Assembly: GCA_900762945.1 (NCBI GenBank)
Contig: CAAFIN010000031.1
Location: forward strand, 1 to 5,269
Length of the DNA stretch: 5,269 nt
Source: Clostridia bacterium
GTDB lineage: Bacteria > Bacillota > Clostridia > Christensenellales > Pumilibacteraceae
Direction of reading: 5' to 3'
Shown here: positions 1 through 5,048 of the stretch, piece by piece
How positions within the stretch are numbered: the first letter of the stretch is position 1
Layout: each line of letters opens with the position of its first letter
Translations under genes and position numbers: made by a program
Notes under the pieces: model-generated
Databases searched by the model: none
What the model was told of the DNA's origin: nothing
Seen by the model: only the letters and a program-made list of their open reading frames with translations

Positions 1-78
1 ATTCCCGTTAGACACGGTGGCAAAACGCCGCCCTCTCCCAACGAAAAACCGTCGAAACCGCGAACCGCGAGGAAATGA
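1..78 (+). CDS. Possible C-terminal tail of an upstream operon gene (partial)
   Basis: A reading frame entering from the left edge stays open for 25 codons and stops at TGA 76-78, five bases before the ATG of the glutaminase gene. The tail is basic and proline-rich (ends KPSKPRTARK), as flexible C-termini often are, and the ribosome binding site of the next gene lies inside its last codons, a usual operon arrangement. The product cannot be named from so short a piece. A second frame (the one continuing into the glutaminase gene) is also open across the same bases, so the assignment is weak. Confidence 0.25.
   Translation: MPVRHGGKTPPSPNEKPSKPRTARK
69..75 (+). promoter_or_regulatory. Ribosome binding site deciding the start of the glutaminase gene
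   Basis: GAGGAAA lies about 8-10 bases before ATG 83. The same frame is open further upstream, with a GTG at 17, but no purine-rich site precedes that GTG and the extra 22 residues are low-complexity and basic, so ATG 83 is the start chosen. Confidence 0.6.
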
Positions 79-82
79 AAGC

Positions 83-1195
83 ATGACTTATTACGACAAA
101 AACGATAAATATTACGAGGGCAACGTGCGGATCCCGTCCGGGTGCGCGATAAGCGGCTACTTCTCGAAAAAAGGCAGTCGCATATCGGGCGACAGAATCG
201 TGCAGTCGATTGCGTACATGCACGACCGTTCGAACGGCTTGGGCGGAGGGTTTGCGGGCTACGGCATTTACCCTGAGTACAAGGATCAGTATGCTCTGCA
301 CGTTTTTTACAACGATATGCGCGCGCGTGAAACCACCGAGCAATTCTTAAACGAGCATTTCGACATAGTAAACCTGTCGCGGATCCCCACGCGCAAGCAC
401 CCGCGAATCACTGACGAGCCGCTCATCTGGCGGTACTTCGTTTCGCCGCTCCCCACGAAACTGGCTTCCTCGCAACTCGACGAAAAGGAATTCGTGGTCA
501 AGTGCGTAATCAATATCAACCGCAAGATCGACGGCGCGTACGTTTTCTCCAGCGGCAAGAACATGGGCGTATTCAAAGCGGTGGGCTTCCCCGAGGACGT
601 GGGCGAGTTTTACCGCCTTGACGAGTACAAAGGTCACTGCTGGACGGCGCACGGACGGTACCCGACCAACACTCCGGGCTGGTGGGGCGGCGCGCACCCG
701 TTCTCGCTTCTGGACTACACCGTCGTGCATAACGGCGAGATTTCCAGTTACGACGCCAACCGCCGCTATATCGAAAGTTACGGCTACAAATGCACGCTTC
801 TCACCGACACCGAAGTCATTACCTACATTATCGACTTTCTCAACCGCAAGAAAGGACTTACGCTCGAGGACGCGGCGCGGGTCATCGCTCCGCCGTTCTG
901 GGAGCAGATCGAGCGCCTTCCGGAACCCGAAAAAGCGCGGTTCACCACGCTCCGGAAATCGTTCCCGTCGCTTCTCGTAACGGGTCCGTTCAGCATAATT
1001 CTCGGCTACGAGGGCGGCATGATGGCGCTTAACGACAGACTGAAACTGCGCAGTATGGTTGCCGCGGAAAAGGACGACGCTCTGCTGGTCGCGAGCGAGG
1101 AGTGCGCGATACGCGCGATTTGTCCCGACCCCGACCGCATCTGGACTCCGCGCGGCGGCGAGCCGGTTTTCGCCGCTCTGGAGGCGCAAAAATGA
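83..1195 (+). CDS. Archaeal-type glutamate synthase, class II glutamine amidotransferase subunit (GltB1-like)
   Basis: This 370-residue protein is the glutaminase part of a split glutamate synthase. It hydrolyses glutamine to glutamate and releases ammonia for the FMN subunit encoded next. Ntn-hydrolase (class II GATase) signatures are visible in order: IPSGCAISGYF with the likely nucleophile Cys21, MHDRSNGLGGGFAGYGIYP near residue 50, HGRYPTN at 190-196 (Arg192), HNGEISS at 216-222 (Asn217, Gly218) and LLTDTEV around Asp242. Residues 1-20 precede the Cys and must be removed to free its amino group, as happens with the propeptides of GltB and of Bacillus-type PurF; removal here is inferred. 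The C-terminal part (ALNDRLKLRSMV, SSEECAIRAIC-type) is typical of this glutamate-synthase-associated family. The gene ends in an ATGA overlap with the FMN subunit, indicating translational coupling. A general GATase such as PurF or GlmS is excluded by the neighbours and the lack of a transferase domain. Confidence 0.93.
   Translation: MTYYDKNDKYYEGNVRIPSGCAISGYFSKKGSRISGDRIVQSIAYMHDRSNGLGGGFAGYGIYPEYKDQYALHVFYNDMRARETTEQFLNEHFDIVNLSRIPTRKHPRITDEPLIWRYFVSPLPTKLASSQLDEKEFVVKCVININRKIDGAYVFSSGKNMGVFKAVGFPEDVGEFYRLDEYKGHCWTAHGRYPTNTPGWWGGAHPFSLLDYTVVHNGEISSYDANRRYIESYGYKCTLLTDTEVITYIIDFLNRKKGLTLEDAARVIAPPFWEQIERLPEPEKARFTTLRKSFPSLLVTGPFSIILGYEGGMMALNDRLKLRSMVAAEKDDALLVASEECAIRAICPDPDRIWTPRGGEPVFAALEAQK
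1180..1184 (+). promoter_or_regulatory. Ribosome binding site of the FMN subunit gene
   Basis: GGAGG inside the 3' end of the glutaminase gene, 7 bases before ATG 1192. It fixes this ATG as the start, rather than the upstream in-frame ATG at 1102 that lies deep in the previous gene. Confidence 0.8.
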
Positions 1196-2697
1196 AAATC
1201 GATTACTTTCAGCCCGAATACGAAATAGTAAGAAACGACGCGCGTTGCGTGCGCTGTCGGCTGTGCGAGCGCCAGTGCGCGTTCGGCGTACATTCGTTCG
1301 ACGAAAAGCATAATATTATGCTTGCGGACGAAAGCAAATGCGCGGTTTGCCATCGCTGCGCCGCCGTCTGCCCCACCCGCGCGATAAAGATCGTGCGCAG
1401 CGGCAACTGCTTCAAACCCAACCCGAACTTCACCGAAAGCCTTATCCGCGACGTGTACGCGCAAGCCGAAACGGGCGGCGTGCTTCTCTCGTCCATGAGT
1501 ACCCCCAAGGACTACCCGGTCTACTGGGACAAACTGCTCGTCAACGCTTCGCAAGTCACCAACCCGCCTATCGACCCGTTGCGCGAGCCTATGGAAACTC
1601 GCACTTACCTCGGCAAAAAGAGCGAGAACGTGCGCTACGGCGAACACGGCGAGATTATCGCGGACGAACGTCCTTGTCTTAAACCGGAAACGCCGATTAT
1701 GTTCGCGGCGATGAGTTACGGCTCGATATCCAAGAACGCGCACGAGAGCCTTGCACGGGCGGCAACGGCGCTCGGAACGTACTACAATACCGGCGAGGGC
1801 GGGCTTCACCGCGATTTTTACCGCTACGGCGAGCATACGATAGTGCAGGTCGCGAGCGGGCGTTTCGGCGTGACAAAGGCGTACCTCGGCGCGGGCGAAG
1901 CAATAGAAATCAAGATCGGTCAGGGTGCAAAGCCGGGCATCGGCGGGCATTTGCCGGGGCGCAAGATAAGCGCGGACGTGGCAGCTACACGCATGATTCC
2001 CGAGGGGTCGGACGCGATTTCACCCGCTCCGCATCACGACATTTACAGTATCGAGGACTTACGCCAACTCGTTTTCTCGCTGAAAGAAGCGACCGATTAC
2101 CGCAAGCCCGTAATAGTCAAGATCGCTGCGGTGCATAACGTAGCGGCGATCGCGAGCGGCATCGCAAGAAGCGGCGCTGATATTATCGCAATCGACGGCT
2201 TCCGCGGCGGCACGGGCGCGGCTCCTACGCGGATTCGCGACAACGTAGGTATTCCCGTCGAACTCGCGTTGGCGGCGGTGGACGAACGCTTGCGCCGCGA
2301 GGGAATCCGCAGCGAAGTTTCCGTCGTGGTTTCCGGTTCGATCCGTTCGAGCGCGGACGTAGTGAAAGCGATTGCGCTCGGCGCGGACGCGGTGTATATC
2401 GGCACCGCGGCGCTCGTGGGGCTGGGGTGTCATCTCTGTCGCTCGTGCCACACCGGAAAGTGCAACTGGGGTATCGCCACGCAAGACCCCGAACTTATGA
2501 AACGGCTCGACCCCGACGAGGGCGCGCGGCGGCTCGTCAATCTCGTCACCGCCTGGACAAACGAGATCAAAGAGATGATGGGCGGCATGGGCATCAATTC
2601 TATCGAAGCGCTCCGCGGCAACCGCCTTATGCTCCGCGGCGTGGGGCTGACGGACAAGGAACTCGAGATTCTGGGCGTCGCTCACGCGGGCGAGTAA
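1192..2697 (+). CDS. gltB: Archaeal-type glutamate synthase, ferredoxin plus FMN synthase subunit (GltB2-like)
   Basis: This 501-residue protein is the catalytic core that makes glutamate from 2-oxoglutarate and ammonia with electrons passed through Fe-S clusters and FMN in the cytoplasm. The N-terminus is a bacterial-type ferredoxin with two CxxCxxCxxxC motifs, Cys19/22/25/29 and Cys50/53/56/60 (the second followed by Pro). From about residue 168 (PIMFAAMSYGSIS) the glutamate synthase FMN TIM barrel follows, with NTGEGGLHRD, IGQGAKPGIGGHLPG, the VKIAAVHNV strand (Lys310) and IDGFRGGTGAAP (335-344). The [3Fe-4S] ligand cluster is C-x5-C-x4-C at Cys413, Cys419 and Cys424 (GCHLCRSCHTGKC), followed by GIATQDPEL, as in GltB proteins. 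Length and domain order match the archaeal/clostridial split form. The start overlaps the upstream stop by ATGA and the beta-helix gene follows after 12 bases. No key residue appears to be missing. Confidence 0.96.
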   Translation: MKIDYFQPEYEIVRNDARCVRCRLCERQCAFGVHSFDEKHNIMLADESKCAVCHRCAAVCPTRAIKIVRSGNCFKPNPNFTESLIRDVYAQAETGGVLLSSMSTPKDYPVYWDKLLVNASQVTNPPIDPLREPMETRTYLGKKSENVRYGEHGEIIADERPCLKPETPIMFAAMSYGSISKNAHESLARAATALGTYYNTGEGGLHRDFYRYGEHTIVQVASGRFGVTKAYLGAGEAIEIKIGQGAKPGIGGHLPGRKISADVAATRMIPEGSDAISPAPHHDIYSIEDLRQLVFSLKEATDYRKPVIVKIAAVHNVAAIASGIARSGADIIAIDGFRGGTGAAPTRIRDNVGIPVELALAAVDERLRREGIRSEVSVVVSGSIRSSADVVKAIALGADAVYIGTAALVGLGCHLCRSCHTGKCNWGIATQDPELMKRLDPDEGARRLVNLVTAWTNEIKEMMGGMGINSIEALRGNRLMLRGVGLTDKELEILGVAHAGE

Positions 2698-2700
2698 AGC

Positions 2701-2704
2701 GAGG
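2701..2704 (+). promoter_or_regulatory. Ribosome binding site choosing ATG 2710 over GTG 2704
   Basis: AAAGCGAGGTG resembles the anti-16S consensus. GAGG sits 5 bases before ATG 2710 and overlaps the alternative GTG 2704, which therefore has no site of its own. Confidence 0.65.
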
Positions 2705-2709
2705 TGTAT

Positions 2710-3435
2710 ATGGTTACTATCGATTGCAAAAATATGCCGTTCGACGAACTCAATCGGCGCGTTAAGGCTTGCGCCGACCGCGAAGTCGCGATAACCGGCG
2801 CGCTCGGTCAGCGATATATCGGTTGCGGGCTGACGGACAAGGAAATCACGATAACCGGCACGCCCGGCAACGCGCTCGGCGCTTACCTCGGCGGTGCGGA
2901 TATTACCGTGCGCGGCAACGCTCAGGACGCCGTCGGCGACACTATGAACGCGGGCAAAATCACCGTGTTCGGGCGCGCGGGCGATACCGTCGGCTACGCT
3001 ATGCGCGGCGGCGAAATTCTGATCGAGGGCGACGCCGGCTTTCGGACGGGTATTCATATGAAAGAGTACGGCGACCAAGTCCCGGCTATCGTTATCGGTG
3101 GCAAGGCGGGCGATTTTCTCGGCGAATATCAGGCGGGCGGCGTGATAGTCGTGCTGGGGCTGAACGCGGACGGCGCTTGTCCCGTGGGCGCGTACTGCGC
3201 TACCGGTCAGTACGGCGGCAAAATCTTTATTCGCACCGACGAAGCGCCCAAATCGCTTCCCCCGCAAACGGACGTGACCCCACACGCGGATATTACCGAA
3301 ATTCTGCCGCTTATCGCCGACTACGCCAAGACCTTCGGCGCCGACTATGACGAAATAATCGGCGGCAACTTCGTCCTCGTCACTCCGTCCACCTCGCACA
3401 TTTACAAGCGTTTGTACTGCAATCGCGCGGTTTAA
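2710..3435 (+). CDS. Archaeal-type glutamate synthase, GXGXG beta-helix subunit (GltB3-like)
   Basis: This 241-residue protein corresponds to the C-terminal GXGXG domain (alpha subunit C-terminal domain) of bacterial GltB. That domain is a right-handed beta-helix which packs glutaminase and synthase domains together and supports the ammonia channel rather than doing chemistry. The sequence from about residue 27 to 180 is a run of short beta turns with recurring G-x-x-x-G/GD spacing: TGTPGNALGAYLGGADITVRG, then GNAQDAVGDTMNAGKITVFG, then GRAGDTVGYAMRGGEILIEG, then GKAGDFLGEYQAGGVIVVLG. The C-terminal 60 residues form a predicted helical/strand tail (ITEILPLIADYAKTFG). It is the last gene of the operon; a terminator follows 31 bases after its TAA. 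Formylmethanofuran dehydrogenase subunit C shares this fold, but the preceding two genes make glutamate synthase the right reading. Confidence 0.92.
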   Translation: MVTIDCKNMPFDELNRRVKACADREVAITGALGQRYIGCGLTDKEITITGTPGNALGAYLGGADITVRGNAQDAVGDTMNAGKITVFGRAGDTVGYAMRGGEILIEGDAGFRTGIHMKEYGDQVPAIVIGGKAGDFLGEYQAGGVIVVLGLNADGACPVGAYCATGQYGGKIFIRTDEAPKSLPPQTDVTPHADITEILPLIADYAKTFGADYDEIIGGNFVLVTPSTSHIYKRLYCNRAV

Positions 3436-3466
3436 TTTGCTTCTTTCCTTCCTTCTTTTTTTGTGC

Positions 3467-3516
3467 GGACAACCCGGGCAAGTCGCTTCCTCCGACTCCC
3501 GGGCTGTCCTTTTTTT
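3467..3516 (+). terminator. Strong intrinsic terminator closing the glutamate synthase operon
   Basis: GGACAACCCGGG (3467-3478) pairs with CCCGGGCTGTCC (3498-3509) with a single A-C mismatch. The helix continues inward, past a CA bulge, with AGTCG (3481-3485) against CGACT (3493-3497) around the loop CTTCCT plus C. Seven T follow (3510-3516). On the other strand the hairpin is followed by an A run, so it acts only on the plus strand. Confidence 0.95.
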
Positions 3517-3764
3517 ATACTATATCGCCCATATATCAGCGCAAAATATTTAAAATCGACCGCGCGCTTCCCGTTTTTCCACCGTCATAACGAAAATCTA
3601 TTTAACTATCAAGTTTCAAAGCCGTTATATTATTTTTCAAAAAATTTGCCTGTAAATAAATCCGTTTTTCAAAATCCGAATTCGCAAGACTGCTATTTAA
3701 TTGATTTATTTTTCCCATTCCGAAAAGTCGATCGCAAGACTTTAAATCCGCTATGATTTTATTA

Positions 3765-3982
3765 GAAGCCAGCGCCCGCAAAATATCAAGGCGAATATCA
3801 TCGGTTTTCTGATTTTTCCGCTATCTCTTGTCCGTGCAAAATTCATACGATTGCCGATATTTCCCCATCTGCGTCAAATACGTTGTCGTTTAGCGCATCG
3901 TGCGTATATTTTACTACAACCGCACCGCTTGTGTTAATCAATGCGATCGTGTTCCACGAAAACAGTAACATTCCAAATACTA
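3765..3982 (-). pseudogene. Decayed RHS/YD-repeat protein core module
   Basis: Read on the minus strand, three frames in succession give the order expected of an RHS core. First YLECYCFRGT (3979-3950), matching the usual YYYFRN-QGD segment. After a frameshift comes IALINTSGAVVVKYTHDA and then VFDADGE (3947-3861), matching the D-IALI-ASGAVVVKYTYDAWGN...FDADG segment. After another frameshift comes IGN...NF.R.R..G (3858-3817), matching HIGN-NPFRYRGYYYD. In a third frame SENR, stop, YSP, stop, YF, then GAGF (3812-3765) matches DSETGLYYL-SRYY and the -GRF end. Several positions differ from the expected codons by single substitutions (for example AAC for ACC, CGA for GGA, TGA for TTA). RHS proteins are large secreted or wall-associated YD-repeat shells carrying C-terminal toxin tips. 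Only the core just before the tip is visible here. The family pattern is recalled from knowledge and no alignment was run. Confidence 0.7.
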
Positions 3983-4007
3983 TCATTTCAAAAATAACGA
4001 TTTTATG

Positions 4008-4023
4008 CGCCAGGCTACTGGCG
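4008..4023. other. Short perfect hairpin
   Basis: CGCCAG (4008-4013), loop GCTA, CTGGCG (4018-4023): a 6-bp GC-rich stem with a 4-base loop. Neither strand has a T run after it, so it is not a terminator. It lies just upstream (minus-strand sense) of the RHS remnant. Role unknown. Confidence 0.4.
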
Positions 4024-4052
4024 GTATATATTCCTTCTCAACGTTTCTACAT

Positions 4053-4083
4053 AAAAAAGTGCGGCAATCGCCGTTTACCGCAC
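4053..4083 (-). terminator. Intrinsic terminator on the minus strand
   Basis: In minus-strand sense GTGCGG (4083-4078) pairs with CCGCAC (4064-4059), followed by six T (4058-4053). The 13-base loop contains a competing small hairpin CGGC-AATC-GCCG on the plus strand. The plus strand has no T run after the stem. The nearest minus-strand coding end (4405) is more than 300 bases upstream, so the transcript ended here is either a long 3' extension, a separate small RNA, or a lost gene. Confidence 0.65.
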
Positions 4084-4199
4084 GAAAAACACGAATTCCG
4101 ACTAATTACTATCAATTCTTATGGATGTAGGGTTGAGAAAACATAAGTATCGAAAGTATCGGAACTTGCGTTTTTACCGGATTTATTAGTATTCGCGCC

Positions 4200-4234
4200 A
4201 AAAAAGTCGGCAAAAATTTTGCCTTTTATTGCCG
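4200..4234 (-). terminator. Palindromic hairpin with T run, possible early terminator or attenuator
   Basis: A 15-base palindrome (4209-4223, GGCAAAA-A-TTTTGCC) overlaps a wider inverted repeat, CGGCAA (4208-4213) with TTGCCG (4229-4234). In minus-strand sense the wide stem can extend to about 9 pairs with one bulge and is followed, after two bases, by six T (4205-4200). The stem is AT-rich in its centre, so termination would be weak. The exact palindrome could equally be a protein-binding operator. Confidence 0.35.
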
Positions 4235-4254
4235 CGATACCGGATACGCGTGCG

Positions 4255-4272
4255 CGTTCCTTTTTCGGAACG
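4255..4272. other. Perfect 6-bp inverted repeat
   Basis: CGTTCC (4255-4260), loop TTTTTC, GGAACG (4267-4272). No T run follows on either strand. It lies in the first 35 bases of the proposed minus-strand transcript and could be a 5' stabilising stem. Role unknown. Confidence 0.35.
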
Positions 4273-4294
4273 ATAAGAATTGTTCGGCATACTT

Positions 4295-4322
4295 AGTGTA
4301 CCGTTTTTATATCGTTAGTCAA
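4295..4322 (-). promoter_or_regulatory. Sigma70-type promoter candidate on the minus strand
   Basis: In minus-strand sense TTGACT (4322-4317, 5 of 6 to consensus) and TACACT (4300-4295, 4 of 6) are separated by 16 bases. It lies in AT-rich DNA where chance matches are common; the downstream terminator makes it more than a bare match. Confidence 0.4.
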
Positions 4323-4404
4323 TTATTTGATTAAATTTTCGTTCGTTTTTAGGTTATTATCGATGACTGAACTAACCCTATCGTTTCTCTGTCCCACAAA
4401 ATTT

Positions 4405-4935
4405 TCACGCGCAAGTTTTAGGATCGCTCTGGAACAAGTACAGAAGATATTGCCATCGACTGTAATCGACCGCACGCGCGGCGCGTTCTTTTGCAAGTTC
4501 TTCGATGACGGCGTTGATTTTATCGTAGCGCGCCGTACTTTTCCCGAGGCTTTTGTACGGCACGGTCATCGGGCGGGCGCTCCCGAGCAGTTTCAATTTC
4601 TCGTCCAGTTTGCTCGGCACAAGCGGCTTAACCTCATAATAATCCGCACCCGCGCGTTTCACGGACTCCGCAAAGTCACGGCTTCCGTCCTCGCCGACCG
4701 CAACGATCGCGCAGTTCGTTTTTCCCAAAGTTTTCAGAACGGACAAGCCGTCGCACTCGGGCTCAGCCACGCTCAGAACCATAGCGTCCGGCTCGTATTT
4801 TCGAAACAGCCTGACCGCCGCCTGTTTGCCCGTCGCGATCCCGACAACGACGTAATCGGCTGAATCGTAAAAATACTCCGCCGCCGCGCCAAGCGTTCCG
4901 TGCCGATCGTCGACCAACAAAATTCTCGTTTTCAT
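4405..4935 (-). CDS. Truncated Spo0A-like receiver protein with degenerate phosphorylation site
   Basis: This 176-residue protein starts with a CheY-type receiver fold (residues 2-115). The acidic pair Asp9-Asp10 (LLVDDR) and the C-terminal KPL lysine (Lys103) are present. The phospho-acceptor position reads PDAMVLSVAEPECDG, with Ser55 in place of Asp, and the usual Thr/Ser after strand 4 is Val80 (AIVAVGED). The spacing and the wording VVVGIATGKQAAVRLF, EPDAMVLS and CDGLSVLKTL resemble Spo0A more than other regulators. After a linker (106-138) a helix at about 139-150 (YDKINAVIEELAKE) and the RWQYL segment recall the first part of the Spo0A DNA-binding domain, but the protein stops there, roughly 90 residues short of Spo0A and without the recognition helices. 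The start is M at 4935; an upstream ATG at 4944 lies only two bases after GGAGGAA. It is transcribed alone, convergent to the glutamate synthase operon. The receiver call is firm; the Spo0A kinship is moderate and an ANTAR regulator was considered but no such motif is seen. Confidence 0.75.
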   Translation of the reverse strand: MKTRILLVDDRHGTLGAAAEYFYDSADYVVVGIATGKQAAVRLFRKYEPDAMVLSVAEPECDGLSVLKTLGKTNCAIVAVGEDGSRDFAESVKRAGADYYEVKPLVPSKLDEKLKLLGSARPMTVPYKSLGKSTARYDKINAVIEELAKERAARAVDYSRWQYLLYLFQSDPKTCA

Positions 4936-4944
4936 AATACACAT

Positions 4945-4951
4945 TTCCTCC
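4945..4951 (-). promoter_or_regulatory. Ribosome binding site deciding the start of the receiver gene
   Basis: GGAGGAA in minus-strand sense ends 9 bases before ATG 4935 and directly abuts ATG 4944 with no usable gap, which favours the inner ATG and the start MKTRILLVDD. Confidence 0.75.
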
Positions 4952-5019
4952 GCAAATTGTGTCCGACGGTGAACGTCCGCTAAAACGAATTACCGCGAAC
5001 GCACCCGCCATTACCACTA

Positions 5020-5048
5020 ATTATAATCGTTTCGTCGGAAGTCGGCAA
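5020..5048 (-). promoter_or_regulatory. Sigma70/SigA-type promoter of the receiver gene
   Basis: In minus-strand sense TTGCCG (5048-5043, 4 of 6) and a perfect TATAAT (5025-5020) are 17 bases apart. Transcription would begin near 5013 and leave a leader of about 78 bases. The -10 lies in the palindrome ATTATAAT, but the plus-strand reading has no -35. Confidence 0.7.

Larger units (their letters stand above)
4053..4288 (-). ncRNA. Candidate minus-strand small transcript between a promoter and a terminator
   Basis: A sigma70-like promoter at 4322-4295 points toward the terminator at 4083-4053, which would give an RNA of about 235 bases starting near 4288. It contains two further inverted repeats, GTTCC/GGAAC at 4272-4255 and the palindrome at 4223-4209, the latter with its own T run that could end a shorter RNA of about 90 bases. 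No known riboswitch or RNA family is recognised. No protein-like open frame fills it. This is an inference from signals only; it may be the leftover of a decayed gene. Confidence 0.25.
3518..4404. other. AT-rich stretch without an intact gene; decayed coding and RNA signals
   Basis: Base composition drops sharply right after the operon terminator and rises again at about 4430. The only plus-strand frames of any length start at poor or absent ribosome binding sites and run through hairpins. On the minus strand there are fragments of an RHS-repeat gene, one further open frame of 72 codons (3820-3602, no ATG), a promoter-like pair, and two terminator-like hairpins, all listed separately. No tRNA or CRISPR structure was seen. 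The stretch reads best as a graveyard of mobile polymorphic-toxin cassettes between two native units. Confidence 0.6.

Noticed and set aside
17..82. Upstream extension of the glutaminase gene to GTG 17
   Set aside because: No ribosome binding site before it, low-complexity basic residues, and a good site directly before ATG 83.
347..1189. A 280-codon minus-strand frame opposite the glutaminase gene
   Set aside because: Shadow of the conserved plus-strand gene; no ribosome binding site or family signature.
1006..1950. A 314-codon minus-strand frame across the glutaminase/FMN gene junction
   Set aside because: Shadow frame opposite two conserved, translationally coupled genes; His/Arg/Ala-rich translation without motifs.
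2059..3399. A 446-codon open frame on the minus strand opposite the FMN and GXGXG genes
   Set aside because: It is antisense to two unmistakable conserved genes, spans their gene boundary, shows no known motif, and results from the GC-rich codon pattern of the plus-strand genes.
3463..3756. A 97-codon plus-strand frame after the operon
   Set aside because: It runs through the intrinsic terminator hairpin, has no ribosome binding site, and reads as low-complexity aromatic/Lys-rich sequence typical of AT-rich non-coding DNA.
3883..4146. An 87-codon plus-strand frame
   Set aside because: TTG start without a ribosome binding site; overlaps the RHS remnant and the minus-strand terminator hairpin; no recognisable features.
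4145..4161. Tandem AAGTATCG words (4145-4152, 4154-4161)
   Set aside because: Only two 8-base copies; too short to tell from chance and not linked to any other signal.
4327..4863. A 178-codon plus-strand frame
   Set aside because: Antisense to the receiver gene, whose minus-strand translation has clear receiver motifs.
4999..5027. Plus-strand promoter using the same TATAAT palindrome (5022-5027)
   Set aside because: The hexamer at the -35 distance (ACGCAC) does not resemble TTGACA and no plus-strand gene follows.
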